In this document: in pieces, positions 18,444 to 29,700 of the stretch
Position numbering within the stretch: the first letter of the stretch is position 1
Layout of the letters: each line of letters starts with the position of its first letter
Assembly: GCF_946479765.1 (NCBI RefSeq)
Contig: NZ_CAMLHO010000019.1
Span: 1 to 64,000, forward strand
Source: an uncultured Aliivibrio sp.
Lineage (GTDB): Bacteria > Pseudomonadota > Gammaproteobacteria > Enterobacterales > Vibrionaceae
Length of the DNA stretch: 64,000 nucleotides
Reading direction: 5' to 3'
Program-made: the position numbers and the translations under genes
The notes under the pieces: model-generated
Seen by the model: only the letters and a program-made list of their open reading frames with translations
What the model was told of the DNA's origin: nothing
The model's database searches: none

Positions 18444-19538
18444 TTATCTTTGCTCTAAAGGATATGAGCGATAACTCCACATACCATACACACGTAGTGC
18501 ATCACGATAAATGCCTAATAATTCACCGTCTGTCGGGACTTTCAATTCTTCTAATGGACGGTCGTTAGCGGCATAGGTATCAAACGTGATCCCTTTAGGG
18601 CCAGTCTGCCAGCTAGCCACTTCAAATAGAGCTTGTCCACGGCGAACATGGCTTGCCGAACTAATAATTGTAGCGTGGTCAATATCATGACGAGCTAATG
18701 CATAGCTGCTGTATAAAGCATTTTCTACCGTACTTCTGGCGTAGTTATCTTCAATAATACGAGATTTATCTATGCCATTTTTTACTAACCAGTCGGCCAT
18801 TAACTTACCTTCGGTCTTGTGGTTTTTAGGTACGCCACCAGTGACTACTATGTAGGTATTAGGGTTCTTCTTCGCAATCGTTAGCGTTGCATTTAATCGA
18901 TCAATTAAGATTTGATTCATGCTGCCATCAGGGTTTAATGCATAGCCCAGTGTAATGATTGCGTTGTTACCTTTTTTAGGCTTTTGAATCGTATTACTTA
19001 ATGGTGTATCAACGATTCTATCAATGGTCGACATGATTTTTTTCAAATCTGCAACACGGCCTTTGTTTAATTGCTCTAGAGCGTTTAAATGTTTTGTTAC
19101 TTCGCTTTTGTTGCCTTTAAAATTTTGCCAAATAACAAGATATGAATGAGCATCCACATCATCTGGAGCTACATTTAGTACTTGAGTAAACAATTCAATA
19201 GCTCGGTTGACATTATTATTATAAATCTGGGCATTAGCCGCTGAAAATAGTAAATCTACTCGGTAGGGTTCAAGTTTATAAGCATCAAGTAAATTATTAG
19301 TGATCATCTCCATATTGCTTGGCATTTTTGCCGTAAAACCTGCATGAGAGATGCGTGATGGATTTTTGAATACTTGGTAAGCATCATTAAGTAATTGGTC
19401 AACTACCTGACGCTGAGAGGTCATTTCTGTGTAGTTAATCTGTGGTTGAACCGCATCTAATGCAGCAATGCTTGGCGCGGAGTAAAAAGAGCTAGAAAGG
19501 ATAGCCGCCAAAGAAAGGGTTAAGAGTGTGCGTTTCAT
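18444..19538 (-). CDS. Secreted TPR-containing DUF218 (YdcF/SanA/ElyC-like) protein
   Basis: The product has 364 residues. An N-terminal signal peptide (MKRTLLTLSLAAILSSSF...SIA) is followed by a helical, TPR-like part at about 80-160 (AIELFTQVLNVAPDDVDAH). A DUF218 domain follows, with IITLGYALNPDGSM, YIVVTGG and ENALYSS plus ATIISSASHVRR. DUF218 proteins such as ElyC and SanA affect the cell envelope; the reaction is unknown. The start ATG follows only a weak ribosome binding site. It stands alone, convergent with the nucleotidase gene. Confidence 0.8.
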   Translation of the reverse strand: MKRTLLTLSLAAILSSSFYSAPSIAALDAVQPQINYTEMTSQRQVVDQLLNDAYQVFKNPSRISHAGFTAKMPSNMEMITNNLLDAYKLEPYRVDLLFSAANAQIYNNNVNRAIELFTQVLNVAPDDVDAHSYLVIWQNFKGNKSEVTKHLNALEQLNKGRVADLKKIMSTIDRIVDTPLSNTIQKPKKGNNAIITLGYALNPDGSMNQILIDRLNATLTIAKKNPNTYIVVTGGVPKNHKTEGKLMADWLVKNGIDKSRIIEDNYARSTVENALYSSYALARHDIDHATIISSASHVRRGQALFEVASWQTGPKGITFDTYAANDRPLEELKVPTDGELLGIYRDALRVYGMWSYRSYPLEQR

Positions 19539-19685
19539 AATAATACCAAAGTTCGCAAGAAGAAGACGTTATCCTACGATTTGATAAAATGGTGTGCTGT
19601 GAGCGCAATCGTATTTATTAAATTTGATAACTATCCGATTTGTAATGGTAAAGGGTAGTTACAAAAATTTATCTTCTTCAGTATA

Positions 19686-19720
19686 AGAATGCCGCTCACT
19701 TGTAAGTGAACGGCATTACC
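19686..19720 (-). terminator. Hairpin at the end of the lipid-headgroup cassette
   Basis: AATGCCG-C-TCACTT and AAGTGA-A-CGGCATT (19688-19717) make a 13-bp stem with one mismatch, starting 14 bp after the cytidylyltransferase stop. The T run is poor, so this may be an mRNA-stabilising stem rather than a full terminator. Confidence 0.6.
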
Positions 19721-19730
19721 TAATAATTAG

Positions 19731-20477
19731 TTACTTTCGATAAATCGTAGCCGCTTCACTAAAGTCTTCTAACGTATCAATCTCAATCCATTTCAAACCC
19801 GTAATATCTAATCCGTAAAAAGGAACGTGTTTTTCAATAAGACGATCGTAAGCTTCTTCATAATATTCTTGATGATTTTTTTCGTCTTCCATCATGAGTT
19901 TTAATTCAGAAAAAAGCGTAATAGCTGTTGAGCTAGAAATTTTCTCAATACCAATAGATTCGCCAATGGCTTCTACCGGGTTTACTGATTTGTTTGCTTT
20001 TAGTACACGGTTATCATCGGTTAGTATGACCTTAACTTCTTCGGCGTCTAACTGAATGTTTTTGTCAAAGCAGAGGCAATTTTCATGATTGTTTTTGATA
20101 AGGTTACGCAGAATATCGTTGTCAAAAACCACATCGGCATCAAACTTAATAAAACCTGAATTTCCGACGTATTCTTCAGCCAGCATTAATGAATAGCCTG
20201 TATTCGTGCTTTCATAGTTTTCATTAACAATGTAAGTCACATTTAAATCAGGGAAAGTATCGCTAACAAACGCTTTTATCTGATTTTGTAAATAGCCTAA
20301 TACAATGATCACTTCAGAAATGCCACAATGTAGTATGTTTGTGATCATCATTTCTAAAATAGGTTTACCTTCCACCTTTAAAAGGCTTTTAGGGCAATTA
20401 TCAGTTAGCGGTCTGATTCTTGACCCGACGCCTGCAGCTAGAATGATGGCTTTCATTGGTGAGTTATTTTTATTCAT
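19731..20477 (-). CDS. LicC/PntC-like cytidylyltransferase (phosphocholine or aminoethylphosphonate type)
   Basis: This 248-residue nucleotidyltransferase carries the signature KAIILAAGVGSRIRPLTDN...PKSLLKVEGKP at its N-terminus, a metal-binding FDADVVFDN near 110-118 and a C-terminal WIEIDTLEDF. The pattern matches LicC-type enzymes that activate phosphocholine, and PntC enzymes that activate 2-aminoethylphosphonate, with CTP. It is the last gene of a same-strand cassette with a CDP-alcohol phosphatidyltransferase and a PhnW-like transaminase. This makes a CMP-activated phosphonate or CDP-amino-alcohol the likely product. The start could also be the ATG at 20456; neither has a clear ribosome binding site. 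Confidence 0.82.
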   Translation of the reverse strand: MNKNNSPMKAIILAAGVGSRIRPLTDNCPKSLLKVEGKPILEMMITNILHCGISEVIIVLGYLQNQIKAFVSDTFPDLNVTYIVNENYESTNTGYSLMLAEEYVGNSGFIKFDADVVFDNDILRNLIKNNHENCLCFDKNIQLDAEEVKVILTDDNRVLKANKSVNPVEAIGESIGIEKISSSTAITLFSELKLMMEDEKNHQEYYEEAYDRLIEKHVPFYGLDITGLKWIEIDTLEDFSEAATIYRK

Positions 20478-20552
20478 TGGTGAGTTTGCTCTATAGAAGT
20501 GGTGCTTTAAAATAAAAAGGAGATGAGATCGTTTGGTTAAACATGAATCACT

Positions 20553-21326
20553 CTAGTTTTGATTTTGTTCTTTCAATTGTGCTATTTGGCTCAAACTTCG
20601 TTTTATGGCATAAATAAACTGACTGAGAGCAAATATAATTAACATCGGCGTTAACACATTGAAGATTAATGCCGCAGATAACATAAAGATAAATACGCCT
20701 TCATTGAAAAATACAATTTTGCGTTGTTCGCTGAAGAACCAACGAAGATTCTCTGCTGTGCTGAAACTTATACCTGCTTTTTCAATTATTTGTTCGGTTG
20801 TGTCTTTTGTGGGTACTTGTTCTAACTGGTCAGAAGCATTCTGCATTTTTGTGTAAAGGAACATATATTTTGAATAGCCACGTAAAGAATAAAAAGTGAC
20901 TCCGGCGAAGGCTAACAATAGAGGCGTTATATTTTGTGTTTGATCGTAAGCTGCATAACCTACAGCGCCAAACCAAAGCGCTACTTGAAGGTGATCTGTC
21001 AATTTGTCATAGTAACTACCAGTAGGAGAGCTGGTTTTACGAAAGCGCGCCATCTGACCATCCATGCAATCAAGTATATGGCTAAATTGTACTAAAAAAG
21101 CGGCAATAACAAAGTTAATGTGGCCACCAATAACAATAAGCGCGACTGAGACGAGAGCAACTAAAAATGATAGCAAAGTAATAATGTTTGGAGTTAACCA
21201 TTTAATATCAACGACAAAATAATTAGCAAAAATAGCTAATGGTGAAGTCACAAAAGATGACCACCATTCGTCGTCCTTATTTTTAGTTGCCCATAATTTG
21301 GTTAATTTTTCATTTGAAATATTCAT
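20553..21326 (-). CDS. CDP-alcohol phosphatidyltransferase family membrane enzyme
   Basis: This 257-residue multi-pass membrane protein contains the complete catalytic motif DCMDGQMAR...G...DKLTD (Asp-x2-Asp-Gly-x2-Ala-Arg-x8-Gly-x3-Asp-x3-Asp) near residues 87-112. The family transfers a phospho-alcohol from a CMP- or CDP-activated donor to a second alcohol. Here the donor is probably made by the next gene, and the acceptor would be diacylglycerol or inositol-like. Its start codon directly abuts the stop codon of the transaminase gene (no gap), so the genes are co-translated. The substrate is inferred from the neighbours only. Confidence 0.87.
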   Translation of the reverse strand: MNISNEKLTKLWATKNKDDEWWSSFVTSPLAIFANYFVVDIKWLTPNIITLLSFLVALVSVALIVIGGHINFVIAAFLVQFSHILDCMDGQMARFRKTSSPTGSYYDKLTDHLQVALWFGAVGYAAYDQTQNITPLLLAFAGVTFYSLRGYSKYMFLYTKMQNASDQLEQVPTKDTTEQIIEKAGISFSTAENLRWFFSEQRKIVFFNEGVFIFMLSAALIFNVLTPMLIIFALSQFIYAIKRSLSQIAQLKEQNQN

Positions 21327-22523
21327 TTATATTAGGCTCACAGCAACTAATGGAGACGGGGTTAATATGGATTTCGTTTTATTGATTAAAGGACGTATTT
21401 TTGGCAATGACATTAGTTTATTGCTTTCGAGTATATTGCTGCTTTGTAAGATTTCTTTTTGTATATCTAAGAAGAATTGAATATCTTCAAAAGAAATCTC
21501 TCCAATATTACCCACTTGAAATACTTTATGTTTAAAGCATCCTTTACCTTCATAAATGATAATGGATTTATCTCGAAGTTTTTGGCGAAGTACATTTACG
21601 TCAATATCCGCAGGCACATAAACCGAGGTTAATATTGAGCACATATCACGTTCATTGAGTAAAAAATTCAATCCTAGTTTTTGCATGCCGCTGCGTAAAA
21701 AATTCGCTTTACTTCGTAGGTCTGCGTAGCGATTTGCTACCCCTTGTTCGAGTATGTTGCTTAATGCTTGATCAAGTGCAAAAAATAATGGTACAGCAGG
21801 TGTGTTAGGTGTTTGTGATACAGTTTTAAGGAAAGTATAAAATTTATATAAATTCAGGTATGCCGTTTTTATAGGATAATTTTTTAATTTCTCGAATTCA
21901 GTGGTTTTACCTATAACGAATGATAAACCAGGGTATGAGCCTAAGGCTTTAGAGCTTGAACTTGAGAAAAAATCGATATTATTTCGTTTTACATCGATGG
22001 CTTCAGCACCAGCGCTGCTGACACAATCGACGATGAATTTAGCATTATGTATTTTTGCTAGTGCGCCAATTTGCTCTAAAGAATTGAGAATGCCAGAGCT
22101 TGTTTCATGATGAACCATTGCTATGACATCAACAGAATTATGCTCTAAATAATCAGAAATAATATTAATATCTAAGCTCTGTCCCCACGGAAATTCAAGC
22201 ACAGAAGTGTTCTGATTGTGGATTTTAGATATTTCATGTAAACGATCCCCAAACTCACCGTTAGACAGAATAAGAATTTTTTTGTCACCAACAACGGACG
22301 AAAGCATGGCTTCATTTGCTGCGGTTCCTGAGCCGGTAATAACAACCGCTCTATAATCATCAACGGCTTTTATTTCAAAGACATTAAGTAATTTTTGCTC
22401 AATACCTGCTAACAATAAATCGAAATCAACTTCTCGATGACAAATGTCTTCTTTAGCAATAGCCATTCGAACATTGTTAGCTACGTTGACTGGGCCCGGG
22501 GTTAATAATAAATATTTATTCAA
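21327..22523 (-). CDS. PhnW-like class V aminotransferase (2-aminoethylphosphonate:pyruvate transaminase type)
   Basis: The PLP enzyme has 398 residues if it starts at the TTG at 22523. That start places the family N-terminus NKYLLLTPGPVNV at residue 2 and has GGAGAT 6 bp upstream. The longer TTG start at 22547 adds eight residues without support. Signatures are TPGPV, CHREVDF, ITGSGTAANEAM and the PLP lysine in SSSSSKALGSYPG near residue 190. PhnW relatives interconvert 2-aminoethylphosphonate and phosphonoacetaldehyde. In phosphonate biosynthesis the enzyme runs towards the amine. A roughly 30-residue C-terminal tail after the fold (from about NILESNKLMS) is unusual. It heads the three-gene cassette. 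Confidence 0.82.
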   Translation of the reverse strand: MNKYLLLTPGPVNVANNVRMAIAKEDICHREVDFDLLLAGIEQKLLNVFEIKAVDDYRAVVITGSGTAANEAMLSSVVGDKKILILSNGEFGDRLHEISKIHNQNTSVLEFPWGQSLDINIISDYLEHNSVDVIAMVHHETSSGILNSLEQIGALAKIHNAKFIVDCVSSAGAEAIDVKRNNIDFFSSSSSKALGSYPGLSFVIGKTTEFEKLKNYPIKTAYLNLYKFYTFLKTVSQTPNTPAVPLFFALDQALSNILEQGVANRYADLRSKANFLRSGMQKLGLNFLLNERDMCSILTSVYVPADIDVNVLRQKLRDKSIIIYEGKGCFKHKVFQVGNIGEISFEDIQFFLDIQKEILQSSNILESNKLMSLPKIRPLINKTKSILTPSPLVAVSLI

Positions 22524-22549
22524 TGCAATATCTCCAGATAACGACAACA

Positions 22550-22594
22550 GTTATGTTAATGTTATCTTTAATGTTATCTTTAATGTTAATTATG
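22550..22594. repeat. Short tandem repeat upstream of the transaminase gene
   Basis: GTTATCTTTAAT occurs twice in direct tandem (22561-22572 and 22573-22584). It is flanked by the degenerate copies GTTATGTTAAT (22550-22560) and GTTAATTATG. It lies about 30-70 bp upstream of the transaminase start, inside its leader or promoter, where copy-number change could alter expression. Confidence 0.75.
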
Positions 22595-23174
22595 TTTAGC
22601 GCTTATTGAAGATGCAAAAGGTGATGCATTTTTCTCCAAGTCAGATAAACAACAAATTAATATTTTCGAGAATAAATTGGTTTCTGGTTTTATGTTGACC
22701 ATAAAGTGTAGGCAATCATTCGACTGTCTATCTAGTTGTCAAAATTCAGATCAATGTTACGGATGAATACGTTGCTTTGCATTTTGGACTAGGCCAGTTA
22801 ATGTGGAGGCGGCATTCATTTAACATGAAATTTATTCGCGCCAGTTGGTCCAAGAAAAGCATTGGATTGCCTGATACTAACGTAATATAGACATACTAAA
22901 TTTAGAAAGGAAAAATCTGAAATAGAGGCAACAATCTATCTATAGAATTGTCGTCCGCTCTTTTCATTATCACGAGCTAGCGAGAAGTATCTTGAAGTGG
23001 CTAGGTACATAATCCATTTAAATTCACTGTATGGCGCTAAAGTAAGCGGTGTGTCATTAAATGTTTTGAATCGTAGGGTAAGTAGATTATAGGCTCTGAA
23101 TCTGCTAGCAGCGGATAATAACACTGAACGCTAAATTTAGATACAAAGAAAAATAAACAGTACTAGAAATAAAA
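22595..23174. other. Unassigned intergenic region
   Basis: About 580 bases hold no gene I can support. A minus-strand frame of 62 codons at 22936-23124 starts with GTG, lacks a ribosome binding site and resembles nothing I know. It could be a relic of a degraded gene, given the length of the gap compared with others here. A plus-strand stretch at 22895-22925 has AGAAAGGAAAAA, like a ribosome binding site, but no open frame follows. Confidence 0.35.
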
Positions 23175-23209
23175 AAAGGGCCGTAATAATTACGGCCCTT
23201 TATGTTTTT
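23173..23209 (-). terminator. Terminator of the DUF2750 gene
   Basis: AAAGGGCCGTA (23175-23185) pairs with TACGGCCCTTT (23191-23201), an 11-bp perfect stem. On the minus strand it is followed by a run of T (23171-23177 complement). It lies 13 bp after the DUF2750 stop. Confidence 0.9.
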
Positions 23210-23221
23210 TAAGATTGACTC

Positions 23222-23572
23222 TTATAGGTAAAGTTTTACAAGCTCAGTAGCTTCAACTTCTTTGCCTTCAAGTTGTTGATTCCAGTTTGTACCAACTAAA
23301 ACACCATCTTCAGATAAAGTCACCAACCAGTCTTCTGCGAAGATATCTAGTGGAATTTCTGTTACTTCAAAATCAGCCCACTCTTCAACATTGTGAAATG
23401 CTGCGTCTTCTTTATTAGACCAGAACGGCATTACTTCAGAGTTTTCAAATTCAGTTGACTCAACAGAGATCCAACCTTCTTCGTTATAAAGACTCCAAAC
23501 TAGCTGCGTTTCTTTCGTTTCTGCAATGAAAAGATCTAGGTTTGCTTGAGTATCTGACGTTAATTTGCTCAT
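23222..23572 (-). CDS. DUF2750 family protein, function unknown
   Basis: This acidic, soluble protein of 116 residues has signatures of DUF2750: an N-terminal helix (ANLDLFIAETKETQLVWSLYNEEGW), MPFWSNKEDA in the middle, and IPLDIFAEDWLVTLSEDGVLVGTNWN towards the end. No function is established. It stands alone with its own terminator, divergent from the giant adhesin gene with a 222-bp region between them. The ATG at 23572 follows a weak GAGAC. Confidence 0.82.
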   Translation of the reverse strand: MSKLTSDTQANLDLFIAETKETQLVWSLYNEEGWISVESTEFENSEVMPFWSNKEDAAFHNVEEWADFEVTEIPLDIFAEDWLVTLSEDGVLVGTNWNQQLEGKEVEATELVKLYL

Positions 23573-23794
23573 GATGATGTCTCGATTAAAATAAACACAA
23601 TGAATAATAAAGGATTATGAGGATTATGATACTTAAATTTGGCAAAAATTATGTTATAAAACGATCAGTTAATAAATTTATAACAACAAATTAACTTGTC
23701 ATCATTTTTGTGTGTTGATGGATTTTTATCCTATGCTTAAAATAGAGATGAAAGTTAATTTGTTGATGCCGTTAAATGGACTGTAGGTGGTTGC

Positions 23795-26700
23795 ATGAAA
23801 GAAACAATAATTCCTTCTCAAGTAGAAATAAAAAAAATAGAAGGCGATGCTTATACATTAAATCAATCAGGTGTACCTACAAAGGTAAGTGTCGGTCAAA
23901 TTATTGGACGTGATTCAGTTCTGTTTACTGGCTATGACGCCAAAGTGGTTGTTCAAATTAACGGTAAATTAGTGACGGTTGATAAGAATTGTATGGGTTG
24001 TCTTGATGAAACTAAAGCTGATGACCTACTGCAAGTGCAGCCAATAGATGGAAAGATAACTCTTGACCCTACACAATCAACAGATGAACTTGATATCGCA
24101 GCGATTCAAGATGCCATTTTAGCAGGAGAGGATCCAACTGAATTTTTAGAAGCAACAGCGGCTGGTGAGGGCGGAAGCTCAGCGAATAATGGCTTTGTTG
24201 TTATTGATTATGCGTATTATTCAGATATAGCAACGACGAGCTTTACGACATCAAATACTTTCTCTTATGACAATCAAGAAGACATCGATAATTTAAGTGG
24301 GGGTAATGCCAGTAATGCACCTGCGACGCCAATTATTACGCCCAATAATTCAGGTATTACAAAAGAAGATGAAGTTTTAGAGTCTTCAGGTCAACTTGCA
24401 GTAACGAACTCTCAAAGCAACTTTTCTTATACGTGGTCAATTACAGGTAGTCCAACAAGTGAGTTTGGTACGCTGTCATTAAATCCAACAACAGGCCAGT
24501 GGGAATACACGCTAAATAATAGTGCATTGTCTGTTCAATCGTTGGCTAATGGGCAAATTATTACTGATGTGTTTGAGGTGTCAGTCTCTGCTGGTGGAAA
24601 TCTGACATCAACTCAGCAAGTGACTGTAACGATTGTTGGTACTAATGATGATCCTATTATTTCTGGTATTTCTACCGGTAACTTAACTGAAGGGGATGTG
24701 TTAGACGCAGACTCAACAGTGAGTGAAACCTTAATCGTTACGGATATAGATGCTCCAGATACCCACTCTTGGACAATTGTCGAAGGCGGTAACGCAACTT
24801 ATGGTGTATTAACTCTTAACGATGGTGTTTGGGAATACAAATTAGATAATTCTCGTGATGAAACCCAAGCATTAAGTGCCGGAGAAACGGTAACAGAAAC
24901 ATTCACGATTCAGGCTGATGATGGTAACGGAGGCATAGATCAACAAGAAGTTGTGATTACGATTACTGGCACCAATGATGATCCAGTCGTTAGTGGTACA
25001 AGCTCAGGACGAGTTGTTGAAGATCTTATTGCGTCTGCTGAAGGCCAATTAGATGCCGTTGACCCTGATGCGGGAGATGTAATTACGTGGGCTGTTTCTG
25101 ATGGTGCGGGCGTTTTCGGTTCACTCACTATCGATGGGTCTGGTAAATGGACATATAGCTTAGATAATGGCTTAGTTTCGACTCAGGCTCTTTCTAGTGG
25201 AGAAACACAAACGGAAACGTTTGAAATTGTTGTAGATGACGGAAAAGGTGGCACTGTAACTCATACAATTTCTGTTGATGTTACAGGTACAAATGATACG
25301 CCTGAAATAACCAGTTCATCAGTGGTTTCTGGGGATGTGAGTGAAGTAAGTATTGATGCTGTTGGCGATTTGGTTTTAGAAGATGTGGATACATTAGATA
25401 GCCATACATGGACGGTTGAACCAAACAGTAATGCCGATTTAGGTACGTTTAATGTCGATAGTACTGGTAAATGGAGTTTTGGATTAAACTCAGCTGCCGC
25501 TGCTTTTCTTGCTCTTGGTGAGGGGGATTCAATTGATGTTATTTATGTTGTTCAAGTAGCAGATAATAATGGTGCAATTGATACTCAAGAAGTGACGATA
25601 ACCATAACGGGTTCAAATAATGGCCCAATTATTGGTGGAACAAGTACGGGGTCTGTAGTTGAAGATACCATTGCTACTGCATCTGGTGTATTGGTTTCTG
25701 CTGATTTAGATACAACCGATACTGCAACATGGTCAGTACAAGATCCGAGCTCAGGATCTTATGGTGAAATCACCGTTGATGCTGACGGTAAGTGGACCTA
25801 CACCATAGATAATGCTTTGGCAGCAACTCAATCATTATCACAAGGCCAAACAGAGACTGAAACATTTACCGTGATTGTTACCGATGGTAGTGGTGCACAA
25901 GCTACACAAGTTGTCACTATCGATGTTACTGGTACCAACGATCTACCAGAAATTACAGATACGTCAGTTATTGCAGGAGCCGTTGAACACAGGGCAACAG
26001 AAAGTGCGACCGGCGATTTAGTCCTTGACGATGTCGATACATTAGACACCCATTCGTGGACAGTTGAAGCTAACAGCAATGACGAATTAGGCACATTCAG
26101 TGTTGATGCTGATGGTAAATGGACGTTTGATTTAGATACCGCGTCAGCCAGCGTGATTGCGTTAGGCGTGGGCGAAACCCTTGATATTGTTTATGTAGTT
26201 CAAGTTGAAGACAACCATGGTGGAATTGATAGTCAAGAAGTAACAATTACGGTCACAGGTTCTAATGATGGCCCAACAATCAGTGGTACCGATACCGGCT
26301 CTGTTGTTGAAGATTCAGTTGCCATTGCAGAAGGGCAACTTGAAGCAACCGATGCAGATGTTACGGACACTCACGCTTGGTCAATTACGGATGATGCAGG
26401 CACGTACGGTTCACTGGCAATTGATGCAACGGGCAAATGGACCTACACGCTAGACAATACACTGGCGGGAACGCAAGCTATTTCGAATGGGGACGTTAAA
26501 ACAGAAACGTTTGAGATTGTTGCTTCTGATGGAAAAGGTGGCACTGAAAAACACACGGTTATCGTTGAAATAACTGGCACCAACGATCTACCAAGCGTTG
26601 CAGGATCATCAGTGATCTCTGGAGATGTAACCGAAGAGACTATTCTGAGTGCAAGTGGCGATTTATTTGTTGATGATGTGGACACATTAGATTCGCATAC

Positions 26701-29700
26701 TTGGACATTACTTTCATCAAATACAGATCCTTATGGTTCTATCATCGTTTCGACTAATGCTGATGGCTCAGGTAAATGGGAATACACCCTTAATAATACC
26801 GCTGCGCAAGTTCAAGCTTTAGCAAATGGTGAAACACATACTGTTGAATATCAAATTCAAGTTGATGATGGGGAAGGTGGCTTAACTACTGAAACTATTT
26901 CGATTGAAGTAACGGGCACAAACGATGAACCTGTGGTGTCAGGTCAGTCTACTGGTCTAGTGAAAGAAGATACCGCAACTCAATCAGAGGCCGAAGGTCA
27001 ACTAACCGTTGATGATGTTGATTTAATCGATGTTCATGGTTGGAGTGTAGATACTAATAGCGGCACTTATGGCTCGATTACGATTGACCCTGCTACGGGT
27101 AAATGGGTTTACACCATAGATAACGCGTCAGCAGCTACTCAAGCATTAACGGAAGGCCAAAGCGTAGAAGATAAATTCATAGTTATTGTTGATGATAATA
27201 AAGGCGGTACAGATACCATCGAAATCGTTATTACCGTAGTGGGTACAAATGGAGTACCAATTATAGGTGGCGATATTGTAGGTGATGTTACCGAAGATAC
27301 AAAATTAACCACAACAGGTACGCTAACTGCTGCGGATGAAGATGCAACAAGTTCATTTAATTGGAATATCGTTGGTTCAGATACGAGTACATATGGCAAA
27401 TTTACACTTGATGCTGCTACTGGTGCATGGCTATACACATTAGATAATGATGCGGCACAATCTCTGGGTGCTGGTGATGACCCAATAAAAGAATACTACA
27501 CGGTAGAGTTGAGTGATGGCGCTGGTGGTGTTATTACAGAAACGGTTGAAATTACCATTAATGGTACCAATGATAAACCAGAATTATCAGGCCAAGCATT
27601 AGGCTCAGTAAAAGAAGACTCTATTGAAACCACAGAAGGGCAACTGATTGTCGCTGATGTTGATTTAACTGATACTCATACATGGGATGTTCAACCAGCG
27701 AGTGGTACCTATGGTTCGATTACTGTTGATGGAAATGGCAAATGGGTTTACACCATCAATAACGGGTTAGACGCAACTCAACATCTTGCCGAGGGAGAAG
27801 CGGGTGAAGATAAATTCATCGTTACCGTTAATGATGGTCAAGGTGGAACCGCGCAAAAAGAAATCGTTATTTCATTAGAAGGAACTAACGATTTACCTAC
27901 TGTTGTAGGTAGTAATGATACAGGTACTGTCATTGAAGACGGAGTTCAAACAATTTCAAATACCTTAATAGTGGAAGATGTTGATGTTTCTGATACTCAT
28001 AATTGGTTTGTTATTGGTGCATCAGAATCGAAATTAGGCAGCTTTTCTATTGATTCTGCTACTGGTAAGTGGACTTATGTACTTAAAAATGACGAAGCTC
28101 AGCTATTAGCAAAAGATGAAACGGTTGTTGAAAGTTTTGTTGTTGTCGTTGGTGATGGAAATAATGGGTATGCGCAACATACTGTTGAAGTCACTATTGT
28201 TGGTACAAATGATGAACCAACGATTACAGGTAGAACGACAGGCACAGCAGTAGAAGACATTATACCAACAGCTACTGGCGCATTAACTGCTGTTGATATT
28301 GACTTTAGTGATAATCATACTTGGCTTGTTGATGGCGGTGGTGCTGGTAAGTACGGAACCATGACGGTGGATGTTGATGGTAATTGGATTTATGCATTAG
28401 ATCCAGCAGAGCCAGATACTCAAGCTTTAGCCGAGAACCAACAAGAATTTGAAACATTCACAGTTATTGTCAATGATGGTAATGGTGGAACTAGTGCCAT
28501 CATGATAACGGTTGAAGTACTTGGTACTAACGATGCTCCGATAATTGGAGGACGTACAACTAGAATAATTACTGAGGATGATGCGGCTTCGGTTTCGGGT
28601 AAATTAAAAGATGGTGATGTCGATTTAACAGATTCACATACCTGGACATTACTTACCGACGCACAAGGTGATTATGGCTCATTATCATTAAATGCGAATG
28701 GCAAATGGACCTATACAATTGACAACACATTAGCCTCAACTCAAGGGTTACTTGCTGGTCAAAAAGAGACAGAGCAATACATTATCCAAGTTGAAGATCA
28801 ATATGGTGCCATTGATACAGTAACAGTTACAGTCACAGTTAAGGGCACCAATGATATCCCTGAGTTATCAGGTGAGTTGACAGGAAAAATTGAAGAAGAC
28901 TCAGCAATTACTGAAATTGAAGGGCAATTAAACCCGGATGATGCCGATATTGGAGATACACACACTTGGTCACTGAGTTCTGAGACTGGTTCTTACGGTA
29001 CGCTTTCAATTGACGCTTCGGGTAAATGGATTTACACATTAAGTAATAATAAAGATTCAGTGCAACAGTTATCTGAAGGTGAAGAAGTAACCGATATCTT
29101 TACGGTTACCGTAAAAGATGGCAGTGGCGCAAGCACGCAAAAAGACATTATTATTACGATTGTAGGTGATAATGATGACCCATCAATTACCGGTGCCACA
29201 ACAGGTAGTACTATTGAAGGTACGGCTGGTAAAGATGTAGCAACAGGCGATTTAACAGCCGTTGATATTGATCATCTAGATACCCACTCTTGGTCAGTGA
29301 TGACACCGGAAGGTGTTTATGGGGCATTAAGTATCGATGCTGCAACGGGTAAGTGGACCTATCAACTTGATAATTCAAAGCCAGCCACTATTGGAATTGC
29401 ATCTGGTCAAATAGTACAAGATAAGTTTGTTGTTGAAGTTGATGACGGTGAAGGCGGTACTAATCAAATTGAAGTGATTATTGATATTGCAGGGACAAAC
29501 AGTTCCCCTGGTATTATTGGTGATACAACTGGCGAAATTAAAGAAGACGCTACAAACAATGAAATTACAGGAGAGTTAAAGTCGGGAGACTTAGATGCAA
29601 CTGATGTATTAACATGGGAAATTATTGGTGCGGCTGGAGAGTATGGTCAATTTACCATTGATCAAGATGGCAAATGGACTTACGCACTTAATAACAGTAA

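Noticed and set aside
22936..23124. 62-codon minus-strand frame in the large intergenic gap
   Set aside because: GTG start without ribosome binding site, no recognised homology, and a stop just upstream in frame. Kept only as a note on the gap.
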